From Actinomycetota bacterium (GTDB taxonomy: Bacteria; Actinomycetota; Actinomycetes; Nanopelagicales; Nanopelagicaceae): DNA of 18,122 bases. The stretch covers positions 1 through 18,122 of the forward strand of contig WLIM01000005.1 in assembly GCA_009702205.1 (NCBI GenBank). The letters run 5' to 3'. Shown piece after piece: positions 6,187-12,895 of this stretch (positions within the stretch are counted from its first letter, which is position 1; each line of letters starts with the position of its first letter). The notes under the pieces were generated by a model. That model made no database searches. It saw only the letters and a program-made list of their open reading frames with translations, and was not told the origin of the DNA. Both the position numbers and the translations under genes were made by a program.

Positions 6187-7717
6187 TTTCGATGTCGTAA
6201 TAATTGGCGGCGGACACAATGCGTTAATCGCATCTTGCTACTTAGCTAAAGCAGGATTGAGCGTCGCAATCCTCGAGAAGAATAGTTCTCTTGGCGGCGC
6301 AACTGTGAGTCAGAAAGTCTTCCCCGAGTATGAAGCTCGATTATCTAGATATTCTTATTTAGTCTCGTTGCTTCCAGATAAAATCGTCACGGATTTAGGA
6401 CTTAAATTTGAAACTATTGAAAGATCAGTTTCCTCTTTCACGCCCGAAAATTTTGTAGATAAAAATCTTGGGCTCCTTATAACTAGGGGACTTGGCGGTC
6501 AGACAAAGAGTGACTTCAAAGCGATTACCAATGGCGATAGCGAACTAGCTGCATGGGAATCCTTTTATGCCGACGTTCAAAAACTTGCTGATGTAATTGC
6601 GCCAACAATGTTGAGTAAATTGCCAACCCGCACTGAGCTGAGAGAGAAAGTAAGTCACAAGATCTGGGATGAAATTATTGAAGAGCCATTAAGTAAAGTT
6701 TTAGAGACGAGATTTGATGATGATTTAGTGCGCGGAATCGTGTTAACCGATGGTCTAATTGGAACATTCTCAGATGCTAAAGATTTAACTGCAAATATTT
6801 GTTTTCTATACCATCTAATTGGTAACGGAACTGGCGATTGGAAAGTGCCCAGAGGGGGAATGGGGGCACTTGTATCTGAGTTAATCGAATTGGCTAATTC
6901 ACTTGGTGTTAAATTTGTTGTCGACAGCGAAGTTACTAGTATTTCTAAGGGTGATGGTGTTTTTACAACTACAAGCAAGAACGCGAGCTTCAAAAGCAAA
7001 TACTTACTCGCAAATTTGGCACCTGGAAAGCTTGCAAATATTTTAGGAACAAAGCCGCCAAAAACCCTTGATGGCAGCCAAGTAAAAGTAAATATGTTGC
7101 TCACCAAGTTGCCAAGGTTAAAATGCGGAACCGATCCTAAATTGGCTTTTGCTGGAACATTTCACTTCGATGAGAGATATTCAGATTTCCAATTAGCATA
7201 TGACGAAGCAGCAAGTGGAAAAATTCCTACGAAGATTCCAGCTGAGATGTATTGCCACACCCTCTCTGATCTCTCAATTCTTGGTGACGATTTGATTGAA
7301 AAGGGATTTCATACACTTACGCTTTTTGGAATGCATACGCCTGCAGCACTTTTTGAAAGAGATAATAAAAGGGCTAAGGCAATTATTTTGGAAGGCCTGA
7401 TCTCCCAATTAAATGAGTATTTAGTTGATCCTATAGAAAGTTGCCTAGCTAAAAATTCTGATGGTTCGTTATGTATTGAGATAAAGAGTCCGTTGGATTT
7501 GGACGAAGAAATAGGACTTCCACGCGGCAATATTTTCCATAAGGATCTTTCAATGCCCTTTAGGGAAGATGGCGATGAGCCAGGTTGGGGCGTTGAAACC
7601 GAGATTCCAAATCTTTACTTATGCGGAGCCGGTGCAATTCGAGGTGGTGGTGTCAGTGGAATTCCAGGACACAATGCTGCTGCCGCAGTTCTCGAAGCGC
7701 AGAGCGCGAAGTCGTAA
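6176..7717 (+). CDS. FAD-dependent phytoene-dehydrogenase-like oxidoreductase (PYROXD2-like)
   Basis: A 513-residue flavoprotein. The N-terminal dinucleotide fold reads 'VVIIGGGHNALIASCYLAKAGL' (7-28), with acidic E34 at the end of the second strand and 'SLGGATVS' next. The C-terminus carries the family FAD signature 'YLCGAGAIRGGGVSGIPGHNAA'. This group is related to phytoene desaturases and to PYROXD2; substrates of most bacterial members are unknown, and there is no carotenoid gene nearby, so carotenoid chemistry should not be assumed. The third glycine of GxGxxG is alanine (A16). The GTG start overlaps the PLP gene by 11 nt, and GAGGA lies 9 nt before it, so the two are probably translationally coupled and may work on linked substrates. 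Confidence 0.85.
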   Translation: MSNDFDVVIIGGGHNALIASCYLAKAGLSVAILEKNSSLGGATVSQKVFPEYEARLSRYSYLVSLLPDKIVTDLGLKFETIERSVSSFTPENFVDKNLGLLITRGLGGQTKSDFKAITNGDSELAAWESFYADVQKLADVIAPTMLSKLPTRTELREKVSHKIWDEIIEEPLSKVLETRFDDDLVRGIVLTDGLIGTFSDAKDLTANICFLYHLIGNGTGDWKVPRGGMGALVSELIELANSLGVKFVVDSEVTSISKGDGVFTTTSKNASFKSKYLLANLAPGKLANILGTKPPKTLDGSQVKVNMLLTKLPRLKCGTDPKLAFAGTFHFDERYSDFQLAYDEAASGKIPTKIPAEMYCHTLSDLSILGDDLIEKGFHTLTLFGMHTPAALFERDNKRAKAIILEGLISQLNEYLVDPIESCLAKNSDGSLCIEIKSPLDLDEEIGLPRGNIFHKDLSMPFREDGDEPGWGVETEIPNLYLCGAGAIRGGGVSGIPGHNAAAAVLEAQSAKS

Positions 7718-7719
7718 GG

Positions 7720-7725
7720 TAGATT
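7720..7725 (+). promoter_or_regulatory. Possible -10 element for the microprotein gene
   Basis: TAGATT ends 6 nt before the ATG at 7732. The spacing fits a leaderless transcript starting at the start codon. The weak AAGG at 7716-7719 is 12 nt away and is the alternative signal if the gene is read from the upstream operon. Confidence 0.3.
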
Positions 7726-7731
7726 TGTCAC

Positions 7732-7878
7732 ATGATTAAAGCCTTTCGCCGCTTAGTAGCTGCACTTACATTTCTTGCAGTAATTGCTGCAGCGCTAAAG
7801 GCCGCATTTGATTGGGTCGCTCAAAGTGGCGATGACGATCATGAAGTATTTGCGGATGATGACCGCGAAACTGTTTAA
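7732..7878 (+). CDS. 48-residue single-span membrane microprotein, unknown function
   Basis: A short open frame with a clean architecture: a basic start (MIKAFRRL), one hydrophobic helix (about 8-26, 'VAALTFLAVIAAALKAAF'), then a highly acidic tail with the runs GDDDHE and ADDDRET. The layout predicts one membrane span with the basic N-terminus inside and the acidic tail outside, or a membrane-anchored cytosolic tail. It lies 14 nt after the FAD gene and 4 nt before the next membrane-protein gene. I do not recognise the family. The biased composition, the snug fit between co-directional neighbours and the -10-like hexamer argue that it is a real gene. Comparison with related genomes would be decisive. 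Confidence 0.6.
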   Translation: MIKAFRRLVAALTFLAVIAAALKAAFDWVAQSGDDDHEVFADDDRETV

Positions 7879-7882
7879 TTAA

Positions 7883-8257
7883 ATGGATTACATTGCCGGT
7901 AGCTGCAATATCGGAAAAGGCGAAATTAGACGTAGGCAATTCGTTGCGTTAATCGGCCTAATACTTACGATTTCTACAACTATTGGATTAGTAAGTGTCA
8001 GCGCTGATCGAAGTGCTCGTTTTGGAGTTTTTGTTCCTGCCCTTATTTTTTCAGTTGGATTTATTCAGTCTCGCCGCAAATTCTGTCTTGCTTTTGGCTT
8101 GATGGGAACTTTCAATTTTGGTTCACTTGGTAAATTATCAAGAGTTGCATCTCCACAAGACAGAGCAGCGGATCGCAAAACCGCAATTTCTATTTTAGTT
8201 CAAGCACTTTCATTAGCGCTAACAATCACGCTAATTATTTACTTACTTCCGTTTTAG
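7883..8257 (+). CDS. Small membrane protein with CNIG motif, unknown function
   Basis: A 124-residue membrane protein. 'SCNIGKGEIRRR' (7-18) precedes hydrophobic segments at about 20-40, 47-62 and 101-122. A central 'RRKFCLAFGLMGTFNFGSLGK' segment (64-84) carries the second of its two cysteines (C8, C68). The pairing of a CNIG-E-I-RR N-terminus with an FC-G-FNFG segment looks conserved to me in actinobacterial hypothetical proteins, but I cannot name the family. It follows the microprotein gene by 4 nt with no ribosome site of its own, so the two are probably co-expressed. Its last 15 nt overlap the convergent SulP gene. No function is proposed. Confidence 0.7.
   Translation: MDYIAGSCNIGKGEIRRRQFVALIGLILTISTTIGLVSVSADRSARFGVFVPALIFSVGFIQSRRKFCLAFGLMGTFNFGSLGKLSRVASPQDRAADRKTAISILVQALSLALTITLIIYLLPF
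8212..8235. repeat. Inverted repeat just beyond the sulP stop codon
   Basis: ATTAGCG (8212-8218) and CGCTAAT (8229-8235) form a perfect 7-bp stem with a 10-nt loop, starting 8 nt past the sulP stop on the minus strand and lying inside the convergent membrane-protein gene. No T tract follows on either strand, so it is not a standard intrinsic terminator. It might stabilise the sulP 3' end. Confidence 0.3.
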
Positions 8258-9502
8258 TTTAGTAAATATAAAATAGAGGACAGTTCCAATTGCAATTCCC
8301 CAAATTAAATCTACAAAAATAACAATCAGAGCTGTGACCAATAAAATCGAGGAATCAAGTTTGGTTGTACGCAATATTTCTCGTAAATTTGCCGGGCTGG
8401 CCATCCGATAAGAAGTTCCGAGCAATACTCCAGCGAGAGCAGTGGTTGGGATGTTGGAAATTATTGGAGAGAGTATTAGAACAACGGCAAGCAAAAATAT
8501 GGCGTGAAATATTGCAGATAAACGAGATTTTGCGCCAGATCGAATATTAACTCCAGTACGAGCAATAGCTCCAGTGGCTGGCATGCCGCCAACTAGTGAT
8601 GAAGCCATAGACGCTAAACCTTGGCCAAAGAGTTCACGATTTGGTTGGTATCTATCTTTGGCTTCATGAATGTGAGACATTTGATCAGCAACTCGCGCCG
8701 ATAAAAGTGATTCAATAGAAGCTAATAAAGCGATAGATATTACTGCGGTTAATAATTGATAAATACCGAGCCCAAATAGTGAAAATTTCTCGATATGGAA
8801 AATTGCCTTTGGTAGATCTCCAACAGTAGGTACGTTTATGCCGAAGGTGGCGACAATTAATGAGCTAATAAGAATTGCCATAAAGCTGGCTGGAATGTGA
8901 AACTTAAATCTATGAGCGATTTTTGGATAAGTAAATTTAATAATCAGAGTAAGCGCAACAACAAATATGGCTGAATAATTCAAACCGCTATCTAGCGCTC
9001 CCTTTATCGTTTTCCAGGCTGTTGCAACAGTACGCCCGCCATCAATGGATGGAGTTGCAAGTGCTGTTGGAAATTGTTGGAGAGCAATCACAATTGCAAT
9101 ACCAAGGGTGAAGCCTTCCATCACTGGCCAAGGAACTCGATTGATTATTGATCCTGCTCGAATTAGCCCTAGTAGCAACGTCAATAGACCAGCAAAGAAA
9201 CCTAATGGGATTAAAGATTCAACTCCATATTTACTGACTATTGGAACTAGAACAACTGTCATTGCGCCTGTAGGGCCACTAACTTGAAAGTTAGAGCCAC
9301 CAAAAATAGCTGCAATAAGTCCGGCAAGAATCGCAGTTATTAATCCAGCACCCGCTCCAGCCCCAGTTGTTATTCCAAATGCAAGAGCTAGTGGGAGAGC
9401 GACAATTCCGACCGTCACGCCGGCCAGTAAATCCTTTCGCCAGTAAGTGCGAGCACTTCTATAATCTGCTGAGCTCGGAATAAATTCTCGTAGGCGATTC
9501 AT
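8243..9502 (-). CDS. SulP (SLC26-like) anion transporter lacking a STAS domain
   Basis: A 419-residue polytopic protein with roughly ten or more hydrophobic segments. The N-terminal 'LPLALAFGITTGAGAGAGL' corresponds to the SulP first-helix region, 'NFQVSGPTGAMTVVLVPIV' to the third helix, and 'GGMPATGAIARTGVNIRSGAKS' to the central anion-site helix. Family members carry sulfate, bicarbonate, or dicarboxylates, often with sodium or proton coupling; the substrate cannot be read from the sequence. Most SulP proteins continue into a cytoplasmic STAS domain of about 100-150 residues; this one ends in KLKRK straight after the last membrane helix. ATG at 9502 is chosen over the TTG at 9511 because AGGA lies 10 nt upstream of the ATG. 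The 3' end overlaps the convergent gene by 15 nt. Confidence 0.88.
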   Translation of the reverse strand: MNRLREFIPSSADYRSARTYWRKDLLAGVTVGIVALPLALAFGITTGAGAGAGLITAILAGLIAAIFGGSNFQVSGPTGAMTVVLVPIVSKYGVESLIPLGFFAGLLTLLLGLIRAGSIINRVPWPVMEGFTLGIAIVIALQQFPTALATPSIDGGRTVATAWKTIKGALDSGLNYSAIFVVALTLIIKFTYPKIAHRFKFHIPASFMAILISSLIVATFGINVPTVGDLPKAIFHIEKFSLFGLGIYQLLTAVISIALLASIESLLSARVADQMSHIHEAKDRYQPNRELFGQGLASMASSLVGGMPATGAIARTGVNIRSGAKSRLSAIFHAIFLLAVVLILSPIISNIPTTALAGVLLGTSYRMASPANLREILRTTKLDSSILLVTALIVIFVDLIWGIAIGTVLYFIFTKLKRK

Positions 9503-9505
9503 TTC

Positions 9506-9589
9506 ACTCAAATCCTACTGCCAGATTTAGCAATTTGGTGTAACTTAAAGAGGTAATTAAAACTACATATTTGAATTATCGATTTGAGT
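9506..9589. repeat. Inverted 9-bp repeat framing the sulP/hpf divergent promoter region
   Basis: ACTCAAATC at 9506-9514 and its exact reverse complement GATTTGAGT at 9581-9589 sit close before the start codons of the two divergent genes, so both mRNAs carry GATTTGAGT in the leader. The 66 nt between them are AT-rich and should hold both promoters, which I could not define with confidence. It may be a paired operator, a shared leader element or chance. Confidence 0.4.
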
Positions 9590-9599
9590 AGGAGTCCTC

Positions 9600-9932
9600 A
9601 TGGAAATCGTTATACATGCCAGAAATGCAAACTTGGCTGAAGATTTCAGAGAAATAGCTACCGAAAAACTAAAGTCCCTTGATCGATTTAGTGTGAAAGT
9701 TGAAAGCATTAAAGTAGAAGTTAAACATGAAGCTAATCCCCGCTTTGGAAAGTCTTCGCACGAGGTGCACTTAACCACAACAGGGGCAGGGCCATTCATG
9801 CGGGCAGAGGGTGCGGGCTTTAATGATCTCGCAGCATTTGATAAGGCAGTAACAGCGCTCGAACTTCAAATTCGAAAGATTCACGAAAAATCAAAAGATG
9901 TTAGTCATGAAAGTTTGAGGAAACCAAAATAA
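9600..9932 (+). CDS. hpf: Short-form ribosome hibernation factor (S30AE/HPF family)
   Basis: A 110-residue protein matching the N-terminal ribosome-binding domain of HPF/RaiA proteins: 'MEIVIHARNANLAEDFREIATEKLKSL' followed by basic beta strands and 'FNDLAAFDKAVTALELQIRK'. These factors occupy the tRNA and mRNA channel of the 30S subunit in stationary phase. Actinobacterial members are usually long forms of about 200 or more residues with a C-terminal domain that dimerises ribosomes into 100S particles. Here the protein stops directly after the S30AE domain with a Lys-rich tail, and no frameshifted C-terminal domain follows. The ATG is set by AGGAG 6 nt upstream, within the small palindrome AGGAGTCCT. 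The downstream permease frame begins at or just after the stop codon. Confidence 0.85.
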   Translation: MEIVIHARNANLAEDFREIATEKLKSLDRFSVKVESIKVEVKHEANPRFGKSSHEVHLTTTGAGPFMRAEGAGFNDLAAFDKAVTALELQIRKIHEKSKDVSHESLRKPK

Positions 9933-9961
9933 TTCTTGATGGATTAATTGAAGCTTGGTGG

Positions 9962-11128
9962 ATGTTCTTCCATACCTTTTGGGCTCTGGTAATTGGGTTC
10001 ACACTTTCTGGCGCAGTGCAGGCATTTGTATCGCGAAAAGCTATGCGCGAACAATTGGGAGATTCCAGTTTTAAAAGTATTTTTAAAGCATCCTTCTTTG
10101 GCGTTATTAGTTCTTCTTGCTCTTATTCAGCAAGTGCACTTGCAAAGAGTTTATTCGCCAAAGGAGCCAATTTCACAGCCTCAATAGTCTTTATGTTTGC
10201 TAGTACAAATTTAGTAATTGAACTTGGCTTAGTTCTATGGATTTTGATGGGTTGGCAATTTGCTGTCGCAGAATTTATTGGTGGCGCAATAATGATTCTG
10301 CTTTTGAAGCTCTTGATCCCTAAATTAATTCCAGCTCATCTAATAGCTAATTCACGGGAAAACTTTGAAGCGCTAGATCATTCAAACGGAGAGCAACGTG
10401 CTACCTGGCACGATGCTGCTGGTTACACAATTGGTGATTTCAAAATGCTTCGCGTCGAACTCGTGATTGGGTTCTTGGTCGCGGGGTTAGCTGCAAAATT
10501 GGTTCCAGCGTCTTTTTGGAGCGCGCTCTTTCTCTCAGATCGCGGAGTTATTTCTAGCATTGAAAATGCAATTATCGGACCTGTAATAGCTTTTATAAGT
10601 TTCGTCTGCTCCGTAGGCAATGTTCCACTTGCCGCAGCCCTTTGGCATGGTGGCATAACTTTTGGCGGAACAATTTCATTTATCTTTGCGGATTTAGTTT
10701 CGCTTCCATTAGTTCTAATTTATCGAAAGTACTACGGTCTTAAATTAGCTATTCGATTAACCCTGGTTTTTTGGTTAGTAATGAGCCTAAGCGGTTTTAT
10801 AACCGAAGGAATATTCAGCGCTCTTGGCCAAATTCCCGCTCCAAGCCATCAAATGTCACATTCGAATTCCATTGGTTTTAATTACACGACAATTCTCAAC
10901 GTATTTGCGCTGCTATTGATTATCTGGGTTTATTGGATGTATCGCACTCAAGTAAGTAATGGTGAGAATCAAGAATTTGCCAAAGATTGGGTGTGTGGCA
11001 TGCAGGTGCGGATTTCAGATGCTCCAGCAACTTATAAATTAAATGGCAAAGACTATTACTTCTGCATGCAGGGGTGCGCTGACAGTTTTGCGGAAAACCC
11101 TGCGAAATTTATTTCGGTGGACAGGTAA
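9962..11128 (+). CDS. ArsP/DUF318-type permease with C-terminal YHS metal-binding domain
   Basis: A 388-residue fusion. Residues 1 to about 330 form a permease of the ArsP/COG0701 group with two halves, each holding a cysteine-serine motif: 'SSSCSYSASALAKSLF' in the first and 'FVCSVGNVPLAAALWHGG' in the second. After a last membrane helix ('NVFALLLIIWVYWMY') comes a YHS domain (342-384): 'DWVCGMQV', then 'YYFCMQGCADSF', with C345, C368 and C372 as likely metal ligands. YHS domains occur on heavy-metal ATPases and other metal-handling proteins. ArsP exports organoarsenicals; this cargo is unknown. ATG 9962 is the first standard start, but family-like sequence ('ILDGLIEAWW') reads in frame back to an ATT at 9932 that overlaps the hpf stop, so the true start may be there. 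The 3' end overlaps the convergent lipoprotein gene by 20 nt. Confidence 0.85.
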   Translation: MFFHTFWALVIGFTLSGAVQAFVSRKAMREQLGDSSFKSIFKASFFGVISSSCSYSASALAKSLFAKGANFTASIVFMFASTNLVIELGLVLWILMGWQFAVAEFIGGAIMILLLKLLIPKLIPAHLIANSRENFEALDHSNGEQRATWHDAAGYTIGDFKMLRVELVIGFLVAGLAAKLVPASFWSALFLSDRGVISSIENAIIGPVIAFISFVCSVGNVPLAAALWHGGITFGGTISFIFADLVSLPLVLIYRKYYGLKLAIRLTLVFWLVMSLSGFITEGIFSALGQIPAPSHQMSHSNSIGFNYTTILNVFALLLIIWVYWMYRTQVSNGENQEFAKDWVCGMQVRISDAPATYKLNGKDYYFCMQGCADSFAENPAKFISVDR

Positions 11129-11750
11129 ATCCAAATTCACTTTGAACTCTAGTTGGAACTTTATTACATCCAACTGTTGCGGTTCCAAAATCAATTATTT
11201 CCCACTTGCCTTTGATTGATTGAGCATATCCATAGGCGGGATCTGTTACTGGCAGATAAGGGACTGTGGTGAAAATTAGCCAGCTGCCATCTATTTTGGA
11301 AATGCGTTGGTCGACAACTGCGGCGAAGAAAGTGCTTCCAAAACTATCTTGTTGGAGTTTAGTAATCTGTGCTGCAATGCCAGCAGCTACTGGCTCACCG
11401 CCAGAATAACTGGCAACATCCTTTGCGAACTTCGTTGGATATTGCGCAAGAATTATCCAAGGTATAACAACACTACTTAATTCACCTGGATTATTTGCCT
11501 GCCATCTTAAAGTCCATCCAGCCTCTGTCGCGACCCCTTGCGGTAAACGTTGCGAGATTTGCGCTTTCACTTTTGCCGTATTCCAGTTAACGAGTTTTGG
11601 ATACTTCGATTCAAACTGGGTAAGGAGAAGTTTTATTCCGTCACGCAATTTTGAATCATCTGGGCGTTCATTTCCTGACGGCAAACCGCAGCCTGTTAAA
11701 ACAAGAGTGCAAGCAAGAAGGAGTCCCAATAGAAGCTTGCGTAATCTCAT
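11109..11750 (-). CDS. Secreted lipoprotein of unknown function
   Basis: A 213-residue protein with a classic lipoprotein signal: basic MRLRK, a leucine-rich helix and lipobox LTGC with lipidated C21. The mature part has a charged start (SGNERPDDSKL) and mixed alpha/beta character, with 'IDGSWLIFTTVPYLPVTDPAYGYAQ' as its most distinctive stretch and two C-terminal cysteines (in 'TVGCNK' and 'GFTCPP') that could pair in a disulfide. I recognise no family domain. It probably sits on the outer face of the cytoplasmic membrane. The ATG has no ribosome site, but a TANNNT hexamer lies 7 nt upstream. It is divergent from pirin and overlaps the YHS permease gene tail to tail. Confidence 0.8.
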   Translation of the reverse strand: MRLRKLLLGLLLACTLVLTGCGLPSGNERPDDSKLRDGIKLLLTQFESKYPKLVNWNTAKVKAQISQRLPQGVATEAGWTLRWQANNPGELSSVVIPWIILAQYPTKFAKDVASYSGGEPVAAGIAAQITKLQQDSFGSTFFAAVVDQRISKIDGSWLIFTTVPYLPVTDPAYGYAQSIKGKWEIIDFGTATVGCNKVPTRVQSEFGFTCPPK

Positions 11751-11757
11751 AAGTTAA

Positions 11758-11763
11758 AGGGTA
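11758..11763 (-). promoter_or_regulatory. Possible -10 element for leaderless lipoprotein transcript
   Basis: On the minus strand TACCCT ends 7 nt before the ATG, the spacing seen for several other genes in this window that lack a ribosome site. No -35 was identified. Confidence 0.3.
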
Positions 11764-11779
11764 GTGGGGGATTCGGATT

Positions 11780-11833
11780 TTCAACTTGAATTGGTTGAAT
11801 ATTCAACTAACATAGGGTTATTGAATACTTCAA
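11780..11833 (+). promoter_or_regulatory. Pirin promoter with three TTGAA/TTCAA palindromes
   Basis: Three inverted repeats built from the same half-site lie within 54 nt: TTCAA-C-TTGAA (11780-11790), the perfect 14-bp GTTGAATATTCAAC (11794-11807) and TTGAA-TAC-TTCAA (11821-11833). A candidate promoter, TTGAAT (11786-11791) and TAACAT (11808-11813) with a 16-nt spacer, has the perfect palindrome inside its spacer. The last repeat runs into the ribosome site. The layout is that of an operator for a dimeric repressor, with MarR-type regulators a plausible class; the regulator is not encoded nearby. Confidence 0.6.
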
Positions 11834-11845
11834 AGGAGAACTCGA

Positions 11846-12895
11846 TTGCCTGCAATAACCGTAGCTGACATAACAATTCTGCCTAGAGTCATTGCAGATC
11901 CAACAGCTCGCGTCCGTGGTGTTAAAAGTGTTACTACTGCGCCGCAAGGTTTTGAAGGTGAAGGATTTCCAGTTCGACGTGCATTTGCTGGCGTTGATTT
12001 AGCCGAACTCGATCCATTTATTCACTTAGATCAAATGGGTGAAGTTGAATATGCGCCAGGTGAACCAAAGGGAACACCATGGCACCCACATCGCGGTTTT
12101 GAAACAGTTACCTACATTATTGATGGCATCTTTGATCACAAAGATAATCACGGCGGCGGTGGAACTATTACAAATGGTGATACTCAATGGATGACTGCTG
12201 GTGCTGGAATTTTGCATATTGAAACACCGCCTGAGCATTTAGTAATGAGCGGTGGCTTATTTCATGGTTTTCAACTCTGGGTTAATTTGCCTGCAGAAAA
12301 GAAATGGTCAAAACCTGCTTATCAAGATCTACGTGCATCTGATGTGAAACTACTTGCTTCAAGTGATGGCGGAACATTAATTAGAGTTATTGCCGGTGAG
12401 GTCGCAGGAAATCTCGGCCCTGGTTCAACTCAGACACCTATTTCAATTGTGCACGCAACACTTGCACCTGGTGCAAAGCTTGAGTTGCCATGGAATAAGA
12501 ATTACAACGCACTTATCTACACTTTGAACGGTCATGGAACTGTCGGCGATATTAAACATCCAGTTCACATGGGACAACTAGCTGTGATGGGTGAAGGTGA
12601 CACCATAGTTGTGCAGGCTGATCCAACTCAAGAATCACGATCCCCTGAAATGGATGTATTAATTCTTGGTGGTCAGCCAATCAAAGAGAGCGTTGCCTGG
12701 ATGGGCCCATTCGTTATGAATACTAAAGCCGAGGTTTTAAAGGCTTTTGATGACTTCCAAAAAGGATTATTGGGAACTGTTCCGGCAGAGCATGTGGCGC
12801 CAGATAAAACCCTTAACCGAAGTGGGGCAGGTGTGAAGCTTGGTGGCGCACTTGATGTGCATGGTGCACCAACACAAGTTGTAGAAGGAAATTAA
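11846..12895 (+). CDS. Pirin family metal-binding bicupin
   Basis: A 349-residue double cupin. The N-terminal cupin has the pirin metal site in full: 'HPHRGFETVTY' (H80 and H82) and 'ILHIE' (H124 and E126), matching the three His and one Glu that hold iron in human pirin. 'GLFHGFQLWVNLP' is the second family signature and a pirin C-terminal domain follows ('SIVHATLAPGAKLELPW'). Bacterial pirins have quercetinase activity or modulate metabolic enzymes such as pyruvate dehydrogenase; the role here is open. The start is TTG at 11846, strongly supported by AAGGAG 7 nt upstream. The protein is somewhat longer than typical pirins, with a Gly/Val-rich tail. Its stop codon abuts the pntB stop with no base between. 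Confidence 0.92.
   Translation: MPAITVADITILPRVIADPTARVRGVKSVTTAPQGFEGEGFPVRRAFAGVDLAELDPFIHLDQMGEVEYAPGEPKGTPWHPHRGFETVTYIIDGIFDHKDNHGGGGTITNGDTQWMTAGAGILHIETPPEHLVMSGGLFHGFQLWVNLPAEKKWSKPAYQDLRASDVKLLASSDGGTLIRVIAGEVAGNLGPGSTQTPISIVHATLAPGAKLELPWNKNYNALIYTLNGHGTVGDIKHPVHMGQLAVMGEGDTIVVQADPTQESRSPEMDVLILGGQPIKESVAWMGPFVMNTKAEVLKAFDDFQKGLLGTVPAEHVAPDKTLNRSGAGVKLGGALDVHGAPTQVVEGN

Noticed and set aside
6655..7107. 150-codon open frame on the minus strand inside the FAD gene
   Set aside because: It is antisense to a strongly supported flavoprotein, has no domain or ribosome site, and its composition follows from the opposite strand.
9933..9961. Frameshifted remains of a long-form HPF C-terminal domain
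   Set aside because: The next frame reads directly as the start of the permease; no dimerisation-domain motif appears in any frame downstream.
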